A DNA stretch of 64,000 bases from Achromobacter sp. HZ34 (GTDB lineage Bacteria; Pseudomonadota; Gammaproteobacteria; Burkholderiales; Burkholderiaceae_B), in the NCBI RefSeq assembly GCF_002209485.1, contig NZ_NJIX01000004.1, positions 1 to 64,000 of the forward strand. Direction: 5' to 3'. Under the pieces are notes generated by a model. That model saw only the letters and a program-made list of their open reading frames with translations, was not told the DNA's origin and did no database searches. This document shows, piece by piece, positions 54,619 through 62,601 of the stretch (position 1 is its first letter; each line of letters begins with the position of its first letter). A program made the translations under genes and the position numbers.

Positions 54619-54965
54619 CGGCAGACCTTAGCCAGGTAGCGAATTGTAATCGCCGATTCTACTGGAGACTCTTGGGCGCGGGATACGTAAAACCATGATT
54701 TAAGTGGGAAAACGCTTGAAAAGTCCTTGATTGTCGCGGCAGCGCACAAACGGCTTGGTGTGTAAATGGTAAGAGCCCATGGAAACCTATTACACCCCGG
54801 GATAGCACCGCGGCACGTGTTTCGGCAATCATGCCAGAGGATAGTTGCAGTTCTGATAACAATGAATGTCAAATCTGGGTGTTTATTTAGGAATTGGGAA
54901 CTCTTAGAATGCGGCATCGCATCATGCGTCCGCCGTCTTCCCATTCCCCTTTCCAGGATCCCAGA
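54619..54965. other. Divergent control region: exopolysaccharide operon and FMN reductase gene
   Basis: This 347-bp gap is richer in A/T than its surroundings and must hold the promoter of the epsF-like operon (leftward) and probably that of the reductase (rightward). A short repeat TGGCATGATTGCC (54823–54835, minus strand) looks like sigma-54 elements but has only 7 bp between GG and GC instead of 10. I see no gene and no clear operator. Confidence 0.4.
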
Positions 54966-55541
54966 ATGTCCGCCAAACCTCGCCTCAACGTCATCATCGC
55001 CAGCACCCGCCCGGGCCGTGTCGGTCCCGCTTTCGCCCAGTGGTTCGCCGAAGCCGCCCAGGCCCATGGCCAATTCGACGTCCAGCTGGTCGACCTGGCC
55101 GAGTTCAAGCTGCCGGTCTTCGACGAGCCCAACCATCCCCGCATGCAGAAGTACACGCACGAGCACACCCGCAAGTGGGCCGCCAGCGTGGACAGCGCCG
55201 ATGCCTATGTCTTCGTCACGCCGGAGTACAACTTCAACGCGCCGCCGTCGCTGCTGAATGCGCTGCAGTACCTGGTCAAGGAATGGAACTACAAGCCCGC
55301 CAGCTTCGTCAGCTACGGCTTCGCCTCGGGCGGCCTGCGTGCCGTGCAGGAACTCAAGACCTTGCTGACCACGCTGAAGATCGTGCCGCTGAACGAACAG
55401 GTCATGGTGCAAAACTTCCCCTCGACCCTGGACGAAAACGGCAAGTTCAAGCCCACCGAGATGCATACCGACTCGGCCAAGGCTGCCCTGGACGAACTGC
55501 TGCGCTACACCAACGCGCTCAAGCCCCTGCGTTCGGCCTGA
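54966..55541 (+). CDS. NAD(P)H-dependent FMN reductase / quinone reductase (ChrR/SsuE-like)
   Basis: 191 aa flavodoxin-like fold. The FMN phosphate loop IIASTRPGRVGPAFAQWF is at residues 9–26. FVTPEYNFNAPPSLLNALQYLVKEWNYKPASFVSYGFASGGLRAVQEL contains the family's PEYN and SYGxxxGG blocks. It reduces FMN or quinones and often chromate. The ATG at 54966 follows a plausible purine-poor leader; an upstream extension to 54894 was rejected. It is followed at 53 bp by the DUF1275 gene, possibly in one transcript. Confidence 0.9.
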   Translation: MSAKPRLNVIIASTRPGRVGPAFAQWFAEAAQAHGQFDVQLVDLAEFKLPVFDEPNHPRMQKYTHEHTRKWAASVDSADAYVFVTPEYNFNAPPSLLNALQYLVKEWNYKPASFVSYGFASGGLRAVQELKTLLTTLKIVPLNEQVMVQNFPSTLDENGKFKPTEMHTDSAKAALDELLRYTNALKPLRSA

Positions 55542-55594
55542 GTGCCGCCCGCAGCCTGAGGCCACGACCCGACAGACGACTTGGTAAAACGCAT

Positions 55595-56281
55595 ATGGCA
55601 ACTTCTTCGGCACGCGTCGCGCGTCTGTTGGGATTCAACGGTGGTTACGTCGATACCGCCGGTTTTCTGGCGCTCAAGGGGCTGTTCACCGCCCACGTCA
55701 CGGGCAACTTCGTGACGCTGGGCGCTGCCCTGGTGCACGGTAGTACCGGCGCCATCAGTAAATTGCTGGCCTTGCCCGTGTTCTGCGTGATGGTCATCGC
55801 CATCCGTTTGCTCGGCGTCGGGCTGGCTCGGCGCGACGCGCCCGTCATGCGCGTGCTGCTGTCGCTCAAGGCCCTGTTGCTGGCGACAGGGGGCGCCATG
55901 GCGATCGCCTGGGGGCCGTTCGACGATGCGGACACCGGACGCGCCATTCTCACCGGCATGGTGCTCGTTGCCGCGATGGCCATCCAGAACGCCGCGCATC
56001 GCGTGCACCTGACCAGCGAGCCGCCCTCCACGTTGATGACGGGCACCACCACGCAGGTGATGCTGGACATAGCCGACTTGATGCGCACCTTGCCGGACAC
56101 TGAACGCGCGGCCGCCCGGGGGCGCGTGGGGCGCATGGCGCCGGTGCTGATTTCCTTCGCGCTGGGTTGCGGTATCGCCGCCCTGCTCTACGTGGTCGTG
56201 GGACTCTGGTGTTTCGCGCTGCCGCCGTTGACGGCCCTGCTTGCGGTGTGCCTGCATCGCGAGGTGCCGGCGGTTGCCTGA
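55595..56281 (+). CDS. DUF1275 (YoaK-type) membrane protein
   Basis: 228-aa protein with about six membrane helices. The diagnostic start is LLGFNGGYVDTAGFLALKGLFTAHVTGNFVTLGAAL, followed by GMVLVAAMAIQNAAHRVHL and PSTLMTGTTTQVMLDIADLM, the second half of the family repeat. Function is unknown in the family. The open frame extends upstream through the FMN reductase gene in another frame, but the DUF1275 similarity begins at this ATG. Confidence 0.88.
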   Translation: MATSSARVARLLGFNGGYVDTAGFLALKGLFTAHVTGNFVTLGAALVHGSTGAISKLLALPVFCVMVIAIRLLGVGLARRDAPVMRVLLSLKALLLATGGAMAIAWGPFDDADTGRAILTGMVLVAAMAIQNAAHRVHLTSEPPSTLMTGTTTQVMLDIADLMRTLPDTERAAARGRVGRMAPVLISFALGCGIAALLYVVVGLWCFALPPLTALLAVCLHREVPAVA

Positions 56282-56413
56282 GGCGTGAGCCGTCCACTGG
56301 CACGCCGTTCCATTTTCACCGCGATGAGATAAGTGCTAACCGCCGGGCAGGCTTTTCGCGCGCCCGCCGTGGGCGCATCATGAGGCCTGGATCAAACGCC
56401 TTCGGAGCCCCTC

Positions 56414-57427
56414 ATGAAAGCCATCGGTTTCTACAAGCCCTCCCCCATCACCCAGGCCGACGCCCTGGTCGACCTGGACCTGCCCACGCCCGTTCCCGGC
56501 GATCACGACCTGCTGGTCGAAGTGAAGGCCGTCTCGGTCAATCCGGTGGACGTCAAGGTGCGCGCCAAGTCCACGCCGCCGGAAGGCCAGCCGCGCATAC
56601 TCGGCTGGGATGCCGCCGGGGTGGTGCGCGCGGTGGGCGCCAAGGCCAGCCGCTTCAAAGTGGGCGATCGCGTCTGGTACGCCGGCGCCATCGATCGCCC
56701 TGGCAGCAACCAGGAGCTGCATGCTGTCGACGAACGCATCGTCGGCCCGATGCCGGTCAGCCTGGACTTCGCCGAGGCTGCGGCACTGCCCCTGACCACG
56801 CTGACCGCCTGGGAGCTGTTGTTCGACCGCCTGCAGGTGCAGCATGCTGATCCGGCCCAGGACAATCGCCTGCTGGTGATCGGCGCCGCCGGCGGCGTCG
56901 GGTCCATCCTGCTGCAGTTGGCACGGGCGCTGACCGGACTGACGGTGATCGGCACCGCCTCGCGTCCCGCCACGCGGGAATGGGTGCAGGCGCAAGGCGC
57001 GCATCACGTCATCGATCACAGCCAGCCGTGGGCGCCGCAACTCAAGGCGCTGGGCATGGATGACGTCAGCCATGTCATCGGCCTGAATCACACGGATTCC
57101 TATGTCGCGCAGATCGTCGAGGTGCTGCGTCCCGAAGGCCAACTGGCCTTGATCGACGATCCCAAGACGCTGGACATCGTGCCCTTCAAGACCAAGTCGG
57201 TGTCGGTGCATTGGGAGCTGATGTACACGCGTTCGCTGTTCAAGACGTCGACGCTGGCGCGCCAGCATGACATCCTGCGCCGCGTGGCCAGGCTGGTCGA
57301 CGACGGCCTGGTGGATTCGACCCTCACCGAGAAGATCGCCGGCATCAACGCCGCGAACCTGAAGCGCGCGCATGCGTTGGTGGAACAGGGCGGCATGCGC
57401 GGGAAGGTCGTGCTGGAAGGGTTCTGA
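56414..57427 (+). CDS. Zinc-type alcohol dehydrogenase / quinone oxidoreductase family protein
   Basis: 337-aa MDR-superfamily reductase. The N-terminal GroES-like domain has VKAVSVNPVDVKVRAKS and ILGWDAAGVVRAVG; the NADPH-binding domain has LLVIGAAGGVGSILLQLARALTGLTVIGTAS, with GAAGGVG as the binding loop. HHVIDHSQP and HWELMYTRS match the zinc-binding alcohol dehydrogenase subfamily (TIGR02817 type). Zinc ligands of classical enzymes are absent, so it probably reduces enones or quinones. Monocistronic; its end lies 69 bp from the convergent aldolase gene. Confidence 0.88.
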   Translation: MKAIGFYKPSPITQADALVDLDLPTPVPGDHDLLVEVKAVSVNPVDVKVRAKSTPPEGQPRILGWDAAGVVRAVGAKASRFKVGDRVWYAGAIDRPGSNQELHAVDERIVGPMPVSLDFAEAAALPLTTLTAWELLFDRLQVQHADPAQDNRLLVIGAAGGVGSILLQLARALTGLTVIGTASRPATREWVQAQGAHHVIDHSQPWAPQLKALGMDDVSHVIGLNHTDSYVAQIVEVLRPEGQLALIDDPKTLDIVPFKTKSVSVHWELMYTRSLFKTSTLARQHDILRRVARLVDDGLVDSTLTEKIAGINAANLKRAHALVEQGGMRGKVVLEGF

Positions 57428-57496
57428 GAAGCTGCGCAGCGCTTGGCGGAACGCATTAAGCGACCCACTAAACGCCACGCGGCGACGGCTTGTGCC

Positions 57497-58660
57497 TCAA
57501 CGCAGCGCGCCGCGTGCGTCGATCGGCCAGACGTCTTCAACGACCTCGTCGCGAATCGCCACCAGCCAGTCGTGCAGATTGACGGTGGGATCGCAATGGC
57601 CCGGCTGCAGCAGCACGCGGTCGCCCACGGCCAGCGGCGCCGCGCGCGCCGCGGCCTCGGTGTCGGCTTGCAGCACAATGTGTTCGTCCGAGATGGCGGT
57701 GACTTGCCAGCCGTCACGCAGCACGCGCGGCAGGCCGCGATCCACGGCGAAGGTCTTCAAGCCGCCATCCAGTACCGCGCGGCCATTGCGCGCGCTGATC
57801 ACCGTGCACAGGCCCAGCAGGGCCTGCCGCAGCGGCTGCTGTTGCGGGGCCGGTACGTTGGCCGCATAGTCCGCGTCCATCAGCACATAGGATCCCGGCT
57901 GCACTTCGGTATAGATGCCGGACCGTCCTTCCAGTGCATACGTGCCGGTACCGCCGCCCGTGACGGTCGCGCAGGCGTGGCCCGCCGCACGCAGCGCGCC
58001 GAGGATTTCATTCAGCAGCACGCTGGCCTGCGCCACGTCCTGTTCGCGTTCTCGCGGCTGGCGCAAGTGCTGCGCGCGGCCGCTGAACGCATGCAGTCCG
58101 CGCAGGCTCAGGCAGTCGCCTTGCGCGCCGATGGCGCGTGCCAGGCTCAGCGCCTGGCCGGCGTTGGCGATGCCGCAGCGGCCCTGGCCGATGTCGACTT
58201 CGATCAGCACATCGACATTCACACGTTGCGCACGCGCTGCCTCGGCGATGTCACGCACGTGGTCGGGATGATCGACGCATACGGCGATGCGTGCCTCCAT
58301 GGCCAGCTGGGCCACACGGTGGCATTTTTCCGCGCCGACGATCTGGTTGGTGATCAGGACGTCCGGCACACCCCCACGCACGAAGATTTCCGCCTCGCTC
58401 ACCTTCTGGCAACAGATGCCGGCCGCGCCGGCCTGCATCTGTCGCAACGCCAGTTCCACGCATTTATGCGCCTTGGCATGCGGACGCAGCGCCAGGCCCG
58501 AGTCGTGTACGCCGGCGTGTACCAGCGCGATATTGTGTTCCATTGCCGCCAGGTCGAGCAGCAGGGCCGGTGTATCGATGGCAGTTACCGGCATGCCGGG
58601 TTCGGCCGGCGCCGAAGGGCGATCGAAATAAGGCGCGGCGTCCAGAGCGGAAAGATGCAT
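57497..58660 (-). CDS. Fold-type III PLP enzyme: D-threonine / 3-hydroxyaspartate aldolase family (DSD1 type)
   Basis: 387 aa. The PLP lysine is K63 in ALRPHAKAHKC, TGGGTGTY binds the PLP phosphate, and the C-terminal metal site is LQPGHCDPTVNLHDWLVA, the HCD motif of D-threonine aldolases. Such enzymes split D-threonine to glycine and acetaldehyde or 3-hydroxyaspartate to glycine and glyoxylate; a dehydratase role is less likely but not excluded. It lies 11 bp after gltL, as last gene of the transporter operon, behind a glycine riboswitch, which supports a glycine-forming reaction. The ATG at 58660 has no strong ribosome site, so coupling to gltL is likely. Confidence 0.85.
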   Translation of the reverse strand: MHLSALDAAPYFDRPSAPAEPGMPVTAIDTPALLLDLAAMEHNIALVHAGVHDSGLALRPHAKAHKCVELALRQMQAGAAGICCQKVSEAEIFVRGGVPDVLITNQIVGAEKCHRVAQLAMEARIAVCVDHPDHVRDIAEAARAQRVNVDVLIEVDIGQGRCGIANAGQALSLARAIGAQGDCLSLRGLHAFSGRAQHLRQPREREQDVAQASVLLNEILGALRAAGHACATVTGGGTGTYALEGRSGIYTEVQPGSYVLMDADYAANVPAPQQQPLRQALLGLCTVISARNGRAVLDGGLKTFAVDRGLPRVLRDGWQVTAISDEHIVLQADTEAAARAAPLAVGDRVLLQPGHCDPTVNLHDWLVAIRDEVVEDVWPIDARGALR

Positions 58661-58671
58661 GATGCGTAAGT

Positions 58672-59523
58672 TCAGTGCTGCAGGATCTTGGAGAGGAACT
58701 GCTGGGTGCGTTCGGACCGCTCCTGCGGCTTGCCGAAAAATTCTTCCTTGGGACAATCCTCGACGATGTTGCCCTTGTCCATGAAGATGACGCGATCGGC
58801 CACTTTGCGCGCGAAGCCCATTTCGTGCGTGACGCACATCATGGTCATGCCTTCCTTGGCCAGGCCCACCATGACGTCCAGCACTTCGTTGACCATTTCC
58901 GGATCCAGCGCCGAAGTCGGTTCATCGAACAGCATGCAGATCGGATCCATGGACAACGCGCGCGCAATCGCCACACGCTGCTGTTGGCCACCGGACAACT
59001 GGCCCGGGTACTTGTCCGCGTGAGCGGTCAGTCCTACACGGTCCAGATAGGCCATGCCGCGCTGCTCGGCCTCGGCGGGCTTGCGCTTGAGCACCTTGAC
59101 CTGGGCCAGCGTCAGGTTCTTGCGTATGGTCAGGTGCGGGAACAGTTCGAAGTTCTGGAAGACCATGCCTACGCGCGAACGCAGCTTGGGCAGATCCGTG
59201 CCGTGGGCGCCTACCGATGTGCCATCGACGCGGATCTTGCCGGCCTGGAAAGGCTCCAGCGCGTTGACGGTCTTGATCAGCGTGGACTTGCCCGATCCGG
59301 ACGGACCGCACACCACCACCACTTCGCCCTTCTTGACGGAGGTGCTGCAATCCGTCAGCACCTGGAAGTCGCCATACCATTTGGAAACGCGATAAATATC
59401 GATCATCTTGCTGCTCTCTGATTCAGGTAATGCGGACTGCCCGGGCAGTCCTTGTGTATCGTTCGGGGCAAGCGCGGCGGCGCCCGCCAGGCCAGTCGGT
59501 GTGCGTACAAGCAGTTCATCCAT
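58672..59523 (-). CDS. gltL: Amino-acid ABC transporter ATP-binding protein (GltL type) with N-terminal extension
   Basis: 283 aa if started at 59523. Walker [11 protein letters not shown]-loop [10 protein letters not shown], signature [15 protein letters not shown], Walker [13 protein letters not shown] and H-loop VTHEM are intact. Homologues usually begin at [12 protein letters not shown] (ATG at 59406 here), but AGGAG sits seven bases before the 59523 ATG while the inner ATG has only a weak site. The real protein may therefore carry a 39-residue Ala/Ser/Gly-rich head. It energises the GltJK permease, 19 bp after gltK. Confidence 0.9.
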   Translation of the reverse strand: MDELLVRTPTGLAGAAALAPNDTQGLPGQSALPESESSKMIDIYRVSKWYGDFQVLTDCSTSVKKGEVVVVCGPSGSGKSTLIKTVNALEPFQAGKIRVDGTSVGAHGTDLPKLRSRVGMVFQNFELFPHLTIRKNLTLAQVKVLKRKPAEAEQRGMAYLDRVGLTAHADKYPGQLSGGQQQRVAIARALSMDPICMLFDEPTSALDPEMVNEVLDVMVGLAKEGMTMMCVTHEMGFARKVADRVIFMDKGNIVEDCPKEEFFGKPQERSERTQQFLSKILQH

Positions 59524-59542
59524 GTGCGGTCTCCTGGCGCCG

Positions 59543-60223
59543 TCAAGCGGCGCGTTTGCGCGACAGGTAACGCACGCCCAGCGAGGCGGCGTAACAGATC
59601 ACGAAGTACGACACGCCCGCGACGATCATCATTTCTTCGATGCGGCCGTCGCGCTCGCCGATGTTTTCCGCGCTGGTGAAGAAGTCGGCCAGCGAAATGA
59701 CGTAGACCAGGGATGTGTCCTGGAACAGCACGATGAGCTGGGTCAGCAGCAGCGGCAGCATGTTGCGCAAGGCCTGCGGCAAGACCACCAGCCGCATGGC
59801 CTGCATGGGTTGCATGCCCAGCGCGCTGGCCGCCGCATGCTGGCCGCGCGGCACGCTCTGGATGCCGGCCCGCATGATCTCCGCGTAGTAGGCGGATTCG
59901 AACAGCGAGAAGCCGACCAGGGCCGACATCATGCGCGTGTCCCAGGTGGCCGCCTGCCAGAACAGCGCCTGCAGCATCTGCGGGACGATCAGGTAGAAGC
60001 CCAGCAAGACCATGGGCAGCGGTATCGAGCGGAACAGGTTGACGTAGCCGCGCGCGAACAGCGCCACGGGACGCCAGCTGGACAGCCGCATCAACGCCAA
60101 CAGCGTGCCCCACACCATGCCGACCAGCAGCGCCGTGGCGGTGACCTTGAGGGTCACCAGCATGCCGTGCCACAGCATTCCCCAGGTCTCCGGGGTGATG
60201 AAGGTGAAGTCCAGACCCAGCAT
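59543..60223 (-). CDS. gltK: Amino-acid ABC transporter permease (GltK type)
   Basis: 226 aa with five to six membrane helices. HisM-type signature: [47 protein letters not shown] and the EAA loop [46 protein letters not shown], which docks the ATPase. [18 protein letters not shown] is typical of glutamate/aspartate GltK. It lies 49 bp after gltJ. Confidence 0.92.
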   Translation of the reverse strand: MLGLDFTFITPETWGMLWHGMLVTLKVTATALLVGMVWGTLLALMRLSSWRPVALFARGYVNLFRSIPLPMVLLGFYLIVPQMLQALFWQAATWDTRMMSALVGFSLFESAYYAEIMRAGIQSVPRGQHAAASALGMQPMQAMRLVVLPQALRNMLPLLLTQLIVLFQDTSLVYVISLADFFTSAENIGERDGRIEEMMIVAGVSYFVICYAASLGVRYLSRKRAA

Positions 60224-60272
60224 CGTTGAAGTCTCCCTTGCTTCGTTACGGTTGAAGGCGCTTCAGCGCACT

Positions 60273-61007
60273 TCAGCGCGCGCCCATGTAGCCGAACAGG
60301 CGGGTGCGGCGTTCCAGCAGGCCCATGAGCAGCATCACCGCGGCGTTGATCAACAGATAGCAGGCCACCACCGCCAGGAAGGATTCGTAGGCCTGCGCCG
60401 TGTAGTCGTTGAGCTGGCGCGAGCGCGCATACAGTTCGATGACGCCCACCGTCGAGGCGATCGACGAGTTCTTGAAGATGCTCAGGATCTCCGAGGTCAT
60501 GGGCGGGATGATCAGGCGATAGGACACCGGCAGCAGCACGTGGCGATAGGCCTGCGGCAGGGTGAAGCCCACGGCCAGCGATGCATTGCGCAAGCCGGGC
60601 GGCAACGATTCGATGCCGGCCCGCACCTGTTCGCATACCCGCGCCGCGGTGAAGAAGCCCAGTCCGATGGTGGCGGTGACGAACGCCGTGCCGGCTGGCG
60701 GTAGTGAAAAAAGCCAGGTGCGCACGGACTCGGGCAGCAGCTTGGGCGCGAGGTAATACCAAAGGAACAGCTGCACGATCAGCGGCACGTTGCGCATTAC
60801 GTTGACGTAGATCGCGGCAAGTCTTTGCAGGCCGCGTTGCGGCAAGGTGCGCATCACGCCCAGCACCGAACCCAGCAGGAAGGCGATGATCCAGGCGAGC
60901 GTTCCCATCAGCACGGTAGTGCCGAGCCCGGCCAGCAGCCAGTCGAAGTAGGTCTGCCCGCCTCCCGCGGGTTGCAGGAAGACAGACCAATTCCAGTGAT
61001 ATCCCAT
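60273..61007 (-). CDS. gltJ: Amino-acid ABC transporter permease (GltJ type)
   Basis: 244 aa. It starts YHWNWSVFLQPAGGGQTYFDWLLAGLGTTVLMGTLAWIIAFLLGSVLGVMRTLP, as in GltJ. The VNVMRNVPLIVQLFLWYY segment and the EAA loop ARVCEQVRAGIESLPPGLRNASLAVGFTLPQAYRHVLLPVSYRLIIPPM follow. It is the partner permease of GltK. A strong stem-loop separates it from gltI. Confidence 0.92.
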   Translation of the reverse strand: MGYHWNWSVFLQPAGGGQTYFDWLLAGLGTTVLMGTLAWIIAFLLGSVLGVMRTLPQRGLQRLAAIYVNVMRNVPLIVQLFLWYYLAPKLLPESVRTWLFSLPPAGTAFVTATIGLGFFTAARVCEQVRAGIESLPPGLRNASLAVGFTLPQAYRHVLLPVSYRLIIPPMTSEILSIFKNSSIASTVGVIELYARSRQLNDYTAQAYESFLAVVACYLLINAAVMLLMGLLERRTRLFGYMGAR

Positions 61008-61036
61008 GCGTACTCCAAAGCGACAAGTGAGGCGCT

Positions 61037-61064
61037 GCGGCCGGCCCTGGCGGGGGCCGGCCGC
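61037..61064 (-). other. Intercistronic stem-loop between gltI and gltJ
   Basis: GCGGCCGGCCC (61037–61047) and GGGCCGGCCGC (61054–61064) form a perfect 11-bp GC stem with a 6-base loop and no T-run. Such hairpins after a binding-protein gene usually protect its mRNA end, raising binding-protein levels over the permeases. Confidence 0.75.
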
Positions 61065-61081
61065 AACGCGGCGGCCCCCTG

Positions 61082-61978
61082 TTACTGCAGGGCCTTGTCG
61101 TTCGGATTCGCGTACAACGCCTTCATGTCATCGGACAGCGGGAAGTTGAGCGCGACGTTGCGGGGCGGGATGGGTTGCACGAACCACTTCTCATACAGCT
61201 TCTGCATTTCGCCGGACTTCATCATTTCGATGATGGTGCTGTCGACCAGCTGCTTCAGTTGGGAGTCGTCTTTCTTCATCATGCAGCCATAGGATTCGTG
61301 GGATGCCGGGGTGCCGACCACGGTCCACTTGGAGGGGTCCTTCGCCTTGGCGCGTTCACCGTAGAGAATGGCATCGTCCATCATGTAGGCGACGGCACGG
61401 CCGCCTTCGACGGACAGGAAGGCCTGGCTGTTTTCGCGCGCGGCCAATACGTTGAAGCCCATTTTCTGTTCATCGTTCATCTTGGTCAGCAGACGTTCGG
61501 ACGTCGTGCCGGCCGTGGTGGCGACGTTCTTGCCCTTCAGGTCGGCGAAGTCCTTGATGCCGGATCCATTACCGGTGAGCAGACGCGTGCCGATGACGAA
61601 AATGGACGTCGAGAAGGACACCTGCTGCTGGCGTTCCAGGTTGTTGGTGGTCGACGTGCATTCCAGGTCGATGGAGCCGTTGACGATCATCGGAATGCGG
61701 TTTTGCGCCGTGAACGGCACGATGCGTTCCTGCAGGTTCGGCATCTTCAGTTGGGCTTTGATCTTGTCGGCCACCTTCAGCATGATCTCGTAGGAGTAGC
61801 CGGTGTACTTGCCGTTTTCCACGCTGTAGCTGAAAGGCGGCGACGAGTCGCGCGCGCCCAGCGTGATGACGCCAGTGTCCTTGATCTTCTTCAGCGTACC
61901 GGTCAGTTCTTCCGCGTGCGCTGTACCGCCCACTGCCAGTGCGACTGCCAGGCTGCCCATCGTCATCAGAAATTTCAT
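61082..61978 (-). CDS. gltI: Periplasmic amino-acid binding protein (GltI type, glutamate/aspartate family)
   Basis: 298 aa with signal peptide MKFLMTMGSLAVALAVGGTAHA. Long stretches agree with E. coli GltI: SSPPFSYSVENGKYTGYSYEI, IVNGSIDLECTSTTNNLERQQQVSFSTSIFVIGTRLL, VATTAGTTSERLLTKMNDEQKM, GRAVAYMMDDAILYGERAKAK, ESYGCMMKKDD and the end LNFPLSDDMKALYANPNDKALQ. The ligand should therefore be an acidic amino acid or a relative such as hydroxyaspartate. The ATG at 61978 was chosen; the open frame continues into the riboswitch leader. It is the first gene of the operon. Confidence 0.93.
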   Translation of the reverse strand: MKFLMTMGSLAVALAVGGTAHAEELTGTLKKIKDTGVITLGARDSSPPFSYSVENGKYTGYSYEIMLKVADKIKAQLKMPNLQERIVPFTAQNRIPMIVNGSIDLECTSTTNNLERQQQVSFSTSIFVIGTRLLTGNGSGIKDFADLKGKNVATTAGTTSERLLTKMNDEQKMGFNVLAARENSQAFLSVEGGRAVAYMMDDAILYGERAKAKDPSKWTVVGTPASHESYGCMMKKDDSQLKQLVDSTIIEMMKSGEMQKLYEKWFVQPIPPRNVALNFPLSDDMKALYANPNDKALQ

Positions 61979-62103
61979 GCCACGTTCCCCGTAGATGTAA
62001 TTAGGGTGCGTTGGCGTTCGTGGCGAAGACTCCTCCGGCACGCTGCGGCATGCGCGGCGCGGCGACGGCGTCAACCACGGCTGCCGCCGCGTCGTTACCA
62101 AAG

Positions 62104-62304
62104 CCGCCCCGCTGTCCTGTTTACCTGAGAGTTTCGCGCGCGGCTTGTCGCTGCGTGCTTTCCCCTTCGGTGGACTGCGTCGTCGCAAGTGTGTGACGCG
62201 CAGCCTCTCTCCAGATCGGCATAGATGCCGTGCAGTCATTTTTGCCTGAGTGATTATGGGGTTGCACCGTTGGCGAGGCGTTCAAGCCTTCTTTCCTGCA
62301 CGCA
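62104..62304 (-). ncRNA. Tandem glycine riboswitch in the gltI leader
   Basis: Aptamer 2 (62104–62218, minus strand) carries the classical glycine-aptamer strings CTGGAGAGAGG, CACCGAAGGGG and CTCTCAGGTAAACAGGACAG. Aptamer 1 (62231–62304) is diverged, with P1 arms GTGCAG/CTGCAC, GTGCAACCCC and ACTCAGGCAAAAATGACTG. A short linker joins them, the normal arrangement of cooperative tandem glycine riboswitches. The expression platform should lie in 61979–62103; whether glycine turns the operon on or off cannot be read by eye. Confidence 0.88.
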
Positions 62305-62316
62305 AGAAGACTGAAA

Positions 62317-62333
62317 GCAATGATCATGCCAAG
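62317..62333 (-). promoter_or_regulatory. Sigma-54 type promoter upstream of the glycine riboswitch
   Basis: Minus strand TTGGCATG-ATCA-TTGCT fits the -24/-12 consensus TTGGCACG-N4-TTGCW, with exactly 10 bp between the invariant GG and GC. The predicted start at about 62306 falls directly before the first riboswitch helix, which supports both calls. Confidence 0.7.
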
Positions 62334-62449
62334 TTGTGGGGACAGCGAGGGGGCACGTCGCTGTGATCGATCGATCAGGGGGACAGACTTGCTTGTCGAA
62401 GGGTGTTTGCTGCGCGCTGGGGCGTTGCAGGCCTCAACGCGCGCCGTGG

Positions 62450-62468
62450 TGGTGCAGGGTTTGCACCA
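62450..62468. promoter_or_regulatory. Inverted repeat upstream of the sigma-54 promoter (activator-site candidate)
   Basis: TGGTGCA-GGGTT-TGCACCA is a perfect 7-bp inverted repeat about 135 bp upstream of the -12 element, a usual distance for sigma-54 enhancers. The half-sites resemble NtrC half-sites but in everted order, so the protein is uncertain. It is also 134 bp before the beta-lactamase-family gene. Confidence 0.55.
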
Positions 62469-62601
62469 AGCGGGGGCCAGGAGAGCACGATGGTCCTGCA
62501 TATTGCGGACAAGGTAGTAGCGAGGAAGCGAGCTTGCCTTTTTCTTTATTGGCAGGCGGTCTATTGTGCGCAGACTCACTATCTGATTTCGAGGAATAGC
62601 C

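Noticed and set aside
54823-54835. Sigma-54 promoter before the epsF-like operon (TGGCATGATTGCC)
   Set aside because: GG-to-GC spacing is 7 bp, not the 10 bp required.
62001-62051. 16-codon leader ORF between riboswitch and gltI
   Set aside because: No good ribosome site or biased composition; it lies in the likely expression platform and could occur by chance.
62450-62468. NtrC-binding site
   Set aside because: Half-sites are TGGTGCA…TGCACCA, the reverse of the NtrC arrangement TGCACC…GGTGCA, so only a generic activator-site candidate is claimed.
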